Shown here piece after piece: positions 11,823-22,430 of a DNA stretch of 64,000 bases; position 1 is the first letter of the stretch, and each line of letters opens with the position of its first letter. The stretch is from Atherix ibis (lineage: Eukaryota > Arthropoda > Insecta > Diptera > Athericidae). The stretch covers positions 59,120,220-59,184,219 of the forward strand of contig OY282609.1 in NCBI GenBank assembly GCA_958298945.1, written 5' to 3'. The position numbers and the translations under genes are program-made. The notes under the pieces are model-generated. The model did not search any database. It was not told the DNA's origin and worked only from the letters and a program-made list of their open reading frames with translations.

Positions 11823-13003
11823 ATCTACGATTGGGGTAAGGATGGTTTTTTTTAAATTTTCTTAGTGGGCAAGTCAGATTTGGGATGACTATAAGCACTG
11901 GACACTAGAGAGGGCCTCTAGCCAACAGTAAGCAAGTCAATATCACATAATTCCCATATGGCCCTTAACCTAATGCAGCAACTTAACACTCTTATTAATG
12001 AGTTGGTTGGTTTAAATTTTTTTAATACAAAATTTATATAAAATATAACGATTAAAACAAGACTTTTTGTTTATCAAAATTGAAACAGATGAAAACTAAT
12101 CCATGTATTGTGACCAAAACGATTTTTTCCCCTTAAATGAAATATGATAAATTGTAGTTTGAAATTTAATTTCTGCTGTGCGATTAAGTTCAACAATTTA
12201 ATACTAAATAGGACCAGAACTATTTTGTTAGTTAACGTACTATACCTTTCGTTAGACATAATAGGAATTGGGAAACACCCAATATCCCAGCTGACTAGTT
12301 CCAGATAGTTGTACTTTACCTGCTCGTTTTTGAGCTTCACCTCCTCTTGACTCATTGTTTGAATTGCCTTATGCAGGCAAACCCTCATCGTCTTTCACTC
12401 CTTTTTCACAAACTTCTAATAACAAACGGACCCAGCTATCTACTCTACCGTTCTCAGCAATCAGGAAACCTGCCTTCCAGTTCCCCCTTTTATATCCCCA
12501 TCTCATGAACCCTATTCTGTTTCCATCTAATGGCAAGTGGCATCTTGCTCACCAACTTCATCATTCTACGTAAACAAAAACTACCTCTTCTATGCATGAA
12601 CAATCGAGCAATCCATCCGTCAATTAATAACAAGATAGTAGGTTTAGGTAGGCTGTGATAGTACCCGGGATATTTGGTATCCCCCACTGCGTATTACCAC
12701 GTTTCAGCCAAAGACAACTCATCTTGCTCGGGCGCTGTGTGACCAATCACTGCGGAAAACCCGACCCCTATGGAACCACTTTTTTTTATTACATAGGACG
12801 TGGTGGGTGCTCCCACTCAGATAGCTACGGTAGGATCTTTGTAATTCTCAGGCACTATTAGGCCGTCTTAGGTAACGCAAAAAAAACCACCTTGCGGGTG
12901 GAATAGTCAAGCACTTCAATTTGACTTATGCCTTACGTTTAAGCGAAATTTTTTAAAAGTAAAATAGTAAAGTGCCTATCCACACCAATTTACTGCTCTT
13001 ATA
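11823..13003. other. Unassigned stretch with a block of higher GC
   Basis: 12340-12880 is visibly less AT-rich than its surroundings and keeps short open frames on the minus strand. One contains RRMMKLVSKMPLAIRWKQN (about 12515-12575), the next CLHKAIQTMSQEEVKLKNEQ (about 12320-12385). I do not recognise them. The block may be another old transposon or a host exon remnant. The string TTTAGGTAGGCTG near 12640 also resembles GTTAGGTAGGCTG at 20075, next to the other unclassified repeat. Confidence 0.4.
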
Positions 13004-14289
13004 AAGGGTTTTCGAATAAGAGTGATATGATTTCTTTTTAAAAAAAAACATACTAATTGTTAAGGAAATTCAAATGTTTTTTATTTAATGTGAAGTACAA
13101 TCGATACAATTAAGTTCTGAATAAAACGTCATTCAAATGGCCTCCACGATTTCTTTTGCAGGAACGAATTCGATGAACCCAATTTTCGAGCACTTTTTCC
13201 ACTAAATCAAGTCGTATGTCATGAATAGCACGTTCAATATTGACATCTAAAGCTTGAAGAGAGTCTGGTATATTGCTAAAGACCAATGACTTCAAATAAC
13301 CCCACAAGAAATAGTCTAATGGTGTTAAATCACAACTTCTTGGAGGCCATTCAATGTCACAATTTCTTGAAATAATCGAATCTCCAAACTTTTCTCGCAA
13401 TAATTCGGTTTCTGCACGTGCTGTGTGGCACGTAGCGCCGTCTTGTTGGAACCAGATGTTGTCAAGATCAACTTCTTCCAATTTCGGCCATAAAAAGTTG
13501 GTTATCATCAATCTATACCGCTCTCCATTGACAGTAACGCTGTTACCAGCTTCATTTTGAAAGAAGTACGGACCGATGATTCCATCAGACCAAAAACCAC
13601 ACCAAACTGTCAATTTAGGGGAATGTAATGGGTGTTCATGAATAAGTTGTGGCTTTTCTTCGCACCAGAATCGACAGTTTTGTTTATTTACAGCACCACT
13701 CAGATGAAAGTGAGCCTCATCGGAGAAGATGATTTACTTATAAAAATCGTTTTCGTTTTCAAGTTGTTCCAAGACAAAATCAGCAAATTCACGACGTTTA
13801 CGGTGGTCCAATGGCTTCAGTTCCTTGAGTGATAACAATTTTATACGGATGCAAGCCCAAATCCTTTCTCAAAATCCGCCACGTTGTGGTTTGAGACAGT
13901 CCCAATTCTTGAGAACGTCTTGGAATCGACAAATTGCCTAAACGGCAGCAATATTTTCATTACTTTGAGCGGTTCTTTGTCTTATTGGCACTTGAACATT
14001 ATGTAAAGAAAATGTACGCTCGAAATTTTTAATAATTTGATGAATAGCGAGCAAAGCTAGACGATTATTACGACCATAAAATGGCAAAAGTGCACGAAAA
14101 GTTGCAATTGGAGAATGATTATTTTGATAATAAAATTGAATAATTTGTAAACGTTGTTCTTGCGTATATCTCTCCATGATAAAATTGTAAACATTATTGA
14201 ATACAATGAAAGAAAAAAACAGATCATGACATATTACAAATGGCCGAAATGTCACTTAGAAATCATATCACTCTTATTGGAAAACCCTA
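13004..14289 (-). mobile_element. D,D41D mariner (rosa/VISITOR-like), near full length
   Basis: The 32-bp terminal inverted repeats are 13004-13035 and the complement of 14258-14289, both containing GGGTTTTC, one variable base, then AATAAGAGTGATATGATTTC. TA lies outside each end (13002-13003, 14290-14291). The 1286-bp length is normal for the superfamily. The transposase is on the minus strand and shows 41 residues between the last two catalytic Asp. The D,D41D spacing is what ties it to the rosa/VISITOR group; the group name is from general knowledge, not a search. Confidence 0.92.
13110..14177 (-). pseudogene. D,D41D mariner transposase pseudogene
   Basis: Start MERYTQEQRLQIIQFYY (ATG at 14175-14177), with the helix-turn-helix region ending VPIRQRTAQSNENIAAV near 13940. 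A short deletion shifts the frame there. The next part reads SQELGLSQTTTWRILRKDLGLHPYK in another frame, and an extra base near 13845 shifts it again. A stop interrupts FYK*IIFSDEAHF at the first catalytic Asp (about 13715-13735). The rest is open from 13613 to 13110. It contains WFQQDGATCHTA with the second Asp and WPPRSCDLTPLDYFLWG with the third, and ends with SCKRNRGGHLNDVLF. Three lesions in an otherwise well kept frame suggest a fairly recent death. Confidence 0.88.
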
Positions 14290-14291
14290 TA

Positions 14292-17200
14292 AAACCGATA
14301 CGTTTTATAGTAAGTGAATTTTCGCACAACAGACAACAAATCCTGAAGTAGAAAGAAACCTTCAAAAATTGATTACAATCAATTGAAGAGGCGTATTTAC
14401 TCTCAGATTCACCTGTCCATCAAAATCCAAAATTACTATGATAACAAAAAAAAAATTCTTCATTTTTTACCTCCCCAAAAACCTCAAATTAAAAAAATAA
14501 AGCAAAACGAAAAAAAATTAAACCATAATGAAAACAATCGAAAGTTCTGACACTTTTAGCATTGACATTAGTGATAATATATTTTGATTGACAAAGTTTT
14601 CTTAATTTGTGTAATTTTTTTTAAACTTTATTTTTATTATTTGTTGTTTTCTTCTTCTTTTTAACTTGTGACAAATTCAATTTAATTCAACAGATTCCAG
14701 TTGAATGCAGTTTTTATCTTATCTAAATAGCCTTAAGTGTTTATATTATGTCTTGTATGATGGCTAATATGTTTTAACTTTTTTTTTTTTTTGTTGGCTT
14801 TATAAAATATTACTTCTATAATCGTACAATACTGCCGACCCTGCTACTGTATGTATAATAATATAGACTACTTGTATACAATAAAAAATGTACAATAAAT
14901 GAACAAACTTTGGAGTTTATTTCAATTGGAAAAAAAAAGCTCCAAATCATTCTAAATTACGGCAATCGAAAACGAGACGAGCACATTTTCTTGTCGTTGT
15001 ATTTAATATAGAACTTTTTATTATTCCACAATCGTTGGTAAATGAGTGGGGGGAGGGGGTAGATTGGTAAGAGTGAATAAAATTTCTATGATAGTAAATA
15101 AATTTATCGGTTTGACATTATTTTTTTAGTGAATTTTTATCGAATAATTTTGTAATTGAAATAAATGCAAATTTATATAGTTTGGTTACGATCAGGTGGT
15201 GTGTATAAAAATTACGAGGAAAATTTCTGTGGTTGACCCCATTTAAGGAAGTAGTAAAAAGTTATCAACAAAATAGTTTAGCAATGTTGTTGATGAGTAC
15301 ATTTAGAACCATTAAATTATATTAGCAGAAATTTCCAAATGGTATTTGGTAAATTTCGAAAGTACGTAAGCTTTATCGTAAATTTACGAGATTTTTATCG
15401 ATTTATTCGGCAGCATGTTTGCTTAGAAATATTTTACAAAAAAAAAAATTAAACGCTTTTCGACAATAAATTTGATTACCTCCCAAGGTCTTTATTTTAA
15501 AGTAGGTAGAAGAAATCCTCAAAATTAAAATATACTATTTTTAATGAAAATTTATTATTTTTTTTAAAAATTAGATCATTAGAAATATAGCAAAAAAAAA
15601 AATTAAATATATTTTAACGTAAATTGATAGGATTTTCACAAATTTTCCGAATCAAGTGCTTTTGTATGTGAAATGGCCAAATTCGGTATTTAAAGATCAC
15701 ATTTTAAACACAAATTGGGGAAAACCTCCAATAAAAAATTTCTTATCTGAACAGAAGATAGTGTTATTTTTTTTGTCGTAAATATTTTTTTTAATTATAA
15801 ATTATAGTATTAAAAAAAAGAACCGACAATCAAAAATTCCAAAATTGTAATTTGTATCAACAATCAAATTGGAAGAAACTACATTGCCTGTCACAACGAT
15901 TCTTCTATGTATTTTTGCAATACCCCCCTCCCCCTGAACGAATCAAAAATACTGCTTTGATTAACAAAAATATTTATGAGAGTATATTGAAAAATTTAGA
16001 TGATATTTGCACACAAAAAAAAACAAATCTAAATAGCCCGACTCTCTCTTCTGAACTTTTTATTTCTAATCCAACTTTTTATTTCTAATAAAAGATTCTT
16101 TGGGGAATTGTTATCGATTAAATTACTATCCAAATGTTGGAATACCAAAAGAACAAAAAAATGAATAAACTCAAATAGCTCTCCCCTTCGAATTTATCCA
16201 TTTACAATATTAACTACTAATTATTTGGATAATTTTTAATTAATTTAAATCCCTACCTTTTTATCCTCCGCTTATCGTTGCAACAAAAAAAAAAACAGAA
16301 AGGAAAATGTTTACAAATTATTCTAATTTGATTATTTTTTAAATCTCATCATTTATACTGAAATCTGTTCTTTTGCGAATAAACTTCATCAAGTCAAAAT
16401 CGTTACCACACTTTCATTACCCTCCACCTCTTCCAACGAACCATCAAGAAAAGCACAAAAAATTTCCAAAAAAATCCAAGCAATCTAAAATATATTCTAA
16501 AAATATTGATAAACTTTTTGAACGTATTCAATTTAATATTTCCACGAAATTTGATTTTAAAAGGGACTTAAAACTTTTTAATTAAATGTAATCAGTGTTT
16601 TATAAAATAAAATAAGAAAAAGAAGATAAAAAGATTCTCAACCCAAAAATACAAAATAGACAAGACACGACAACAGTAAAAAGCTTATTGAAATATCGAA
16701 TTGTTAATGGAAGCGCATTTGACTACTCGTATTTGCGAAATAAATCAGGGAGCCGAGGATAGTGAATCGGTCATTGGTGAGGTGAGATGAATCGTGGACG
16801 GGCTTTTTGTGTGGGTGGTTGAGTAGTCGTTGGCGGTTTTCGGAAAATTCACACTCTTGGGTTTAAAATTGGACGACCAGATTCAGATCCACGGGGAGAT
16901 TTCTCGTGACCTATCGCCGTCCATTTATAGATTTTTCGATCCATTCGAATTGTTGAAGACAAAAAGCTTTGCGTGTGTTGGTAGGGAATGAGGAAAAAAT
17001 ACCAGCAAATGGAATTTCAATGTACGAGGATCGTGGTCGAATCCAGCAAGTGGAACTGGCCGAGGAAGAATTGAGAAAATCGCCGATTTTGGAAGAATTT
17101 TTCGAACCCCTGGGAATAGCTGGGTTGACATAATGCAGATTCCAAAGAGGGGGTAATGTTTCTTGTCATCCATTTGCAAATATGCAAATCGAAATTGTTT

Positions 17201-17813
17201 CTTGTGCATATATTTATGGTGTATAAGATGCACTTTGGCACGAGCACTCGTGCGCATCACATGGAAGATGGTCCAGTGATAAAAAAAACAAACGAAACAT
17301 TAATTTTCAGAAGCTTTTCTTATCATAGAAGTTCTGTTCGAATGGACGGTTTACGATTATTCGATTATATTTGATACTGTTCAACTGTAATTCAATTTTG
17401 CGTATTCGGTTTTTTTTCAAATTTGTTTTTAGCTTTGTTGTTTGACCATACACACATCTATACAAACAGCAAAACTTTCAATGACATCTAGCAATTGTGA
17501 CTTTAAAAAAGTGAATATGATTATTATCTTTAAAGGAATCATCATATTTAAAAAGGAAATATTATGAAAATTACGATTGATGGTTTTTTTTTTTTGGAAA
17601 ATTTACTGGTAATAATTATTTGTTTTTGAATTTTCTAATTTAGTTCTTAAAATGAAATAATAGATAAAAATTAATTTAACGATTGGTAATTTTGCATATT
17701 TTATTAAATCATTCAAAACTTTTGTTTTTATTTCTTATCGAAAATTTCCTGTCTATTAATGCCGTAGATATATTGTAGATATGCACATATTAAATTTTAC
17801 TTTGGTAACCATC
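14292..17813. other. AT-rich non-coding stretch
   Basis: No gene can be supported. 16700-17360 is less AT-rich and may be part of an unrecognised transcript, but its frames on both strands (for example 16925-17260 minus) contain no domain. Two Lys/Pro-rich plus-strand frames (15852-16088, 16373-16585) look like composition-driven open frames. Confidence 0.5.
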
Positions 17814-17889
17814 TATTGGGTTGTTTGGAAAGTAATCGTCTTCCATTTTTATAATAATAAGAAAATCGTCTTCTATTTTTTTTTACATA

Positions 17890-19170
17890 CGAGGGTCATT
17901 CAACAAGTACTTAGCCTCACCGCCCGATGGAACTGCTGTCACAAAAATTTACTGCACGATTTACCATCGTGCAGTACATTCTTTTAGTAGCCTACTGTCA
18001 AAGTTTCAGTCGATTCCCTTCATTAGTTTTGTTTTGAGAGCCTTTGAAAGCGAGCGTGTCGGTTGGTTGCACAAAAATGGAAAAAGAACAATATCGTTCG
18101 GTGATTAGATTCTTGTTTTTGGAAGGGAAAATGCGCAGCGAAATCAAAGATCGCTGGGATGCTGTGTATGGTGACTCTTCTCCTTCGATGGCGACCCTCA
18201 AGAATTGGTTCAACGAGTTTGTTCGTGGCCGCACGTCGGTTTTTGATGAGCCACGCCCAGGTGCCCCGAAAACGGCTGCTACGGAGGAAAACGTTAAAAA
18301 AGTCCACGATCTCGTGTTGGCAGACCGTCGATTGAAGGTTCACGAGATAGCTGAGACTGTGGGCATCGCAGTAGGAACGGTGCATCATATTCTACACGAA
18401 GAACTGGGCATGAGAAAGCTGTCGGCGCGATGGGTGCCGCGTTTGCTTACACCGGAAAACAAGCGCAACCGTGAGACCACATCGGCGACGTGTTTGGCGC
18501 TGTTTCAGCGCAATCCAGTGGAGTTCTTGCGTCGTTTCGTGACCGTCGACGAAACATGGATTCACTGGTACAGACCAGAGACCAAGGAACAGTCGAAACA
18601 GTGGACTTCACCCGGCGAAGACTGTTCGATCGGCCGGAAAGGTGATGGCCACCGTTTTCTGGGATTCACAAGGTGTGATCCACATCGATTACCTCGAGAA
18701 GTGTAAAACAATCACGGGGCGCTACTATGCTGACTTATTGGGCCGATTTGACGTCGAATTGAAGAAAAAGCGGCCCCGCTTTGCGAAGAAAAAAGTGCTG
18801 TTCTACCACGACAACGCGCTGGCTCACACCTCCGCCGTCACCATGGTCAAGTTAGTCGAATTGCGCTACGAATTGCTGCCCCATCCACCGTACTCTCCAG
18901 ATTTGGCCCCCTGTGACTACTTTTTGTTTCCAAACCTGAAAAAATCACTCGCCGGGAATAGATTTGGGTCGAATGAGGAGGTCATCGTCGCCATGGAGGC
19001 CTATTTTGCTTCCCTCGAGAAAATGTATTTTTTGGACGGATTAAAAAAGTTAGAGCATCGCTGGGCCAAGTGTATCGAGCTTGAAGGAGATTATGTGGAA
19101 AAATAAATTGCCACCTTTCCAAAATTTTCGTTTTTCTTTTCTAGGCTAAGTACTTGTTGAATGACCCTCG
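17890..19170 (+). mobile_element. Mariner (CGAGGGTCATTC type) nested inside an older mariner
   Basis: Ends CGAGGGTCATTCAACAAGTA and its complement at 19143-19170 are bounded by TA at 17888-17889 and 19171-19172. The length is 1281 bp. Insertion is into the 3' untranslated part of the TTGGG-type mariner. The related copy at 55968-56725 differs at only about 20 positions over 757 bp and carries the same small deletion, so the two come from one already defective source. The ends resemble the capitata/vertumnana-type mariners; that name is a suggestion only. Confidence 0.95.
18077..19106 (+). pseudogene. Mariner D,D34D transposase, one 20-bp frameshifting deletion
   Basis: It starts MEKEQYRSVIRFLFLEGK (ATG 18077). 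The N-terminal helix-turn-helix includes ATLKNWFNEFVRGR, the second DNA-binding part VGTVHHILHEELGMRKL, and then WVPRLLTPENKRNR. The first Asp is in FVTVDETWIHWY. After QWTSPGE the frame breaks at about 18618. Compared with the element at 31247, which reads DERTPKKAKT here, 20 bp are missing. The frame resumes as SAGKVMATVFWDSQGV. The second Asp is in YHDNALAHT, the third in SPDLAPCDYFLF, and the protein ends GDYVEK. Apart from this lesion the reading frame is whole, with few substitutions. Confidence 0.92.
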
Positions 19171-19285
19171 TAAATGAAAGACGATTTTCTTAAAGTGAAT
19201 TAATATTTTATTCTGGCCGTTTTACTTTAAGTGAATCATTCAATTTGTCAATTCTGAAGTGTACTGTCATCAGTTGGACAAATTG

Positions 19286-19340
19286 AAAAGCTATTATTCA
19301 TCAAAACAAAATAAACTTTTTTTGATGAATATTAGCTTTT
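19286..19340. repeat. 21-bp inverted repeat at a deletion/inversion scar
   Basis: Arm 19286-19306 (AAAAGCTATTATTCATCAAAA) is the complement of 19320-19340 with one mismatch and 13 bp between. The right arm is the element's own coding sequence; the left arm is a fold-back copy that leads into an inverted segment of transposase (about 19245-19285). Confidence 0.9.
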
Positions 19341-19474
19341 TATCAAGTTCTTCGAGCCGGTTCATCTTTTCTACTCTAGGATCATTGTTGTAGACAACCC
19401 ATTTCTCGTCCCCAGAGATGATACGCTTCAAAAATGGATCATTTTCTTGGCGTTTGAGAAGCAAATCACAAATG

Positions 19475-19669
19475 TCAATCCGACGGCACAAACTTTTTTC
19501 CGTAAGAAGATGAGAAACCCATATGTCCGGGCTTTGATATTAAACCTAACCTTTTCAAATGATCATGAACTGTCGAATACGACAGCATTTTCGGCATATT
19601 TTCATACATATCGAAAATATGCCGAAAATGCTGTTTTTCACTTTCCATATTTAAAAGTGTATCAATCAA
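19475..19669 (-). pseudogene. Remnant of TTGGG-type mariner transposase, N-terminal and linker part
   Basis: The minus strand reads MESEKQHFRHIF, the normal start of this family, then a palindromic junction, then TVHDHLKRLGLISK, the end of the second helix-turn-helix. About 300 bp that normally lie between them are gone. The frame continues after a shift as CRRIDICDLLLKRQENDPFLKRIISGDEKW (19490-19400), holding the first catalytic Asp. Confidence 0.85.
19582..19634. repeat. Perfect 22-bp inverted repeat at a deletion junction
   Basis: 19582-19603 (ACAGCATTTTCGGCATATTTTC) is the exact complement of 19613-19634, with a 9-bp spacer. It sits where the mariner transposase jumps from its start to its linker. 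Confidence 0.97.
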
Positions 19670-19967
19670 AAACTACTGTGCAGAATCATTCACAATCAAG
19701 CCTTGCTATGTCAGCTGTCAAAATACATATGATTATGCGACTTTAGTGTGAAGTTGGTTGTGAAAAAATACAATTAAGTCCTCTGTTGGGAAAAAACGAA
19801 ATCACTTTCCGTAGAACTGTTTCTTACGAATAATTTAGTTTTTTTTTTGTAGATTGTATTAGTTGTGGGCAGGTAAATAAGTAGTCTACTTTAAATTTAA
19901 TTGTTTAACAATAGCTGTTTTGAGCTAGACATTTACATTAATGTATTTAGTTGTTTTTCACTTTTCG

Positions 19968-20230
19968 TAGCAGTGCTGGAAGGATTCAATTCGAATCGCC
20001 TTCAGCTCCACGGTTCCAATTTTTCTTGGACATTATCAATAGTACCAAGATGATATTATTAGAAAATAAAAGTTAGGTAGGCTGAAGAATTATAAGAACA
20101 GTTTTTTTTTTCAATAAAAACTCATTGATGGAGATGGTCGTGTGACAGGGCACTTACTCATCAGTTGTTAATCGACGGTCTGACAACCTCATAGGAGCCG
20201 TCACTGGTTCGACATTTGCATCAGTTTTCG
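19968..20230. repeat. Unclassified dispersed repeat, shorter copy
   Basis: Co-linear with parts of 11085-11270 but interrupted by about 110 bp of unrelated AT-rich sequence between the 'taccaagat' and 'ggtctgac' blocks. No coding frame is kept. Confidence 0.55.
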
Positions 20231-21500
20231 AATAATTTAATTAAATCAAATTTAAATGGAATTGTAGAAATGTTATCTATTTTTTTTTCTATGTTCACCT
20301 ACAAGAGACAAAGAACCTCGTCCCTTGTATGAGGAATTTTTAAATTCTTTGTGGAAAATTATTTTTGCTGACTTGACGTTTCTGAAACTTTTTCTTACGA
20401 CTGCATCGCTTCCTTCTGCTATCCTTTTTCGAAAATATGCAAATTCATTCCCTAAACAAATAAATTCTTGAGAATAGATGCACATCTCTGTGAGTAGAAT
20501 TTCAAGTGTCCTGAATCTATCTGTTATGCTGATTTTTAGTTTGGACTACGTCGATTCCAGCAACTAATCTCCGTTGTCGTTTGGATGGGGTTTTCTCGTT
20601 ATAAGAGAGTGTAGAACTGGAAGGTGTTATTTTTCTAAAAAGGGGTTTTGATATTTTCAATTGTATTGGTTCGTAGATAGTATGGCACCAAAGTTTCTTT
20701 ATCTTCTCTATTCTTTTACTTTATGCATAAAATAATACTTTTTTAAATAAATTTTTGACTCTGATTAATGGTTGTTGATAATAATGCATCATCATTTATC
20801 ATGTCATTCGAACCAATTCTCAAGGTATCATTTGAGCAGAAAGCGTTTAACTTAGGAAAAAGCTTTCGGTTGATAATATGTAAAGTGCATTAGGAGAAAA
20901 TAAACAATTCCATCCTAGGTTTAAGACAATTTTTCCAACCTTGACTACTTTCATACTAAGCCAAAAATAGATACACAGCACACAGCACAGATACATTAAC
21001 AATTGGAATTTCTAATAATATTTATTTCCAAATTTCTACAAATCAAATTTGCTGTTTCATTATGAAGAAAATATGTGCTTTATTTGTTGTGCTTAATCCG
21101 ATTCTTCGAATTTTATTAATAGAACGACCTTAAAGTAATTTATTATCTGAATTTCAATACTTTGGGTTTTATTTTTAATACAAGAGTTATCCTATCTACA
21201 ATCTGTTGTAATCGATAGCAATCTACAATAATTAGTTTTCAAATAATTCATTTGCAGTTTTATAATAAAATAATGGAATTGTTAAAAATGAATTGTAAAC
21301 TTACTGAAAATGAAATATTTTTTTTATCTAAAAAAAGTCCACATTTTTAAAACAATCTTTATCTGCCAAAGTTATTTTTAAAAAAATTTTGACAATTAAA
21401 AAATTTCAAGTCAAAAACAATTTTCGAAAAAGATTTAAGAAAGTAATTTTTTTGTGTGCATTTAAACAAAAGCTTTGATCAGAAAATTTTAATAATACAG
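20231..21500. other. AT-rich non-coding stretch
   Basis: Nothing recognisable; short frames only. Confidence 0.5.
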
Positions 21501-22430
21501 CATCCCAATTATTGCCGATCCCGTATTATTAATTACAGGATGATAGGATTTCGAAGTGTCCTTTTCCACACTCTGACTATTAGATCAACTTTGATAGGGG
21601 CCTAAACCTTTTTCTACAAACTCTAATTATTATTATAAATTAATAAATAATAGTTTGATAGGGTCCCAAGGATTATTTTCCAACTCCTAATAATAAGGTC
21701 TCAAAGTGTTAAAGACGCAAAGGGTTGTTTTTCTCATTCCTTATAATTTATAATAGTTTGATAGGGTCCCAAAATTTACTATTCCAATCTATGGAGTCCC
21801 AAAGAGGTTTGTTGTAAGTAAAAAATCAACGTTTAAATACAATATCCACTGTCGGAATGTCTTGTTGTGTATCTCATAGGATCAGAGGGGTGGTGTTAAG
21901 TATGAAAAACTCCTCCTGAAAGTGACTGAAACCATCATTGGTGATCGTTGTGGTGGACTTCAGCTAAAAAGATTGAATCAAGCTATGCAAGAAAAACAGC
22001 CAGAGTAAGTCGATAGACGTGATAAGCTGATTCTGCTAAAAGGTAACGCCAGGCCCCACGTTGCAAAACTAGTACGCAAATACTATTTGCTTCAGTCCAT
22101 GAAGTCGGCCCTTTCCGGAAAGCACTTCATTGTTCATGAAAGTATCTCAATTTGGCTTGATGAATGGATCGAGTCAAAGGAAACCGATTTTCTCCTTCGA
22201 CGTATCCGTTAATTACCGAAAAGATGCGAAAAAATTGACTGTTCCTATTGGGGATACTTTGAATTTCTATGTTATTATGTAAATAAACGATAAGAATTTA
22301 TTGCCATAGTTTGCAAGGGTCCCAAAGTGCTTTAACACAACCTCTTATATTAAATAACTTTAATAGGATGTTAATATGAATACCTTAAATAAGTTCCCAA
22401 ATATTATTTTTCCAATCTATGATCTTATTA
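21500..22430. repeat. Degenerate tandem repeat with GGGTCCCAA core
   Basis: The phrase TTGATAGGGTCCCAA or a close variant recurs near 21590, 21655, 21755 and 21780, and again as GGGTCCCAAAGTG near 22317. It is accompanied by 'taataat...ttccaa' blocks. Spacing is irregular, about 65-100 bp. A mariner scrap interrupts it. Confidence 0.65.
21865..22265 (+). pseudogene. Mariner transposase fragment (mauritiana-like), no termini
   Basis: In broken frames: GVVKYEKLLLK then TETIIGDR, then NQAMQEKQPE, DRRDKLILLKGNARPHVAKLVRKYY, then GKHFIVHESISIWLDEWIESKETDF. This order matches the catalytic domain and C-terminal part of Mos1-like mariners. The second catalytic Asp (normally LLQDNARPH) is Gly here, and the segment with the third Asp (PHPPYSPD-LAPSD) is deleted. 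No terminal repeats were found. Confidence 0.8.

Larger units (their letters stand above)
17816..19813 (-). mobile_element. Older mariner (TTGGGTTGT type), rearranged, host of a nested mariner
   Basis: The left end starts TTGGGTTGTTTGGAAAGTAA after TA. The right side reads as the complement of CGGAAAGTGATTTCGTTTT followed by CCCAACAGAGG, matching the 5' end of the intact relative at 51564-52829, but the last bases are diverged, so 19813 is approximate. The element's own sequence is split at a TA by the insertion at 17890-19170. Flanks join as in the relative: the A/T run, then AATGAAAGACGATTTTCTTA, close to AATGAAAGACAATTGTCTTA. What remains of its transposase is small, with two palindromic deletion scars. 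Confidence 0.85.

Noticed and set aside
15852..16585. Two Lys/Pro-rich frames
   Set aside because: Short, AT-driven composition, no domain, no splice or start context.
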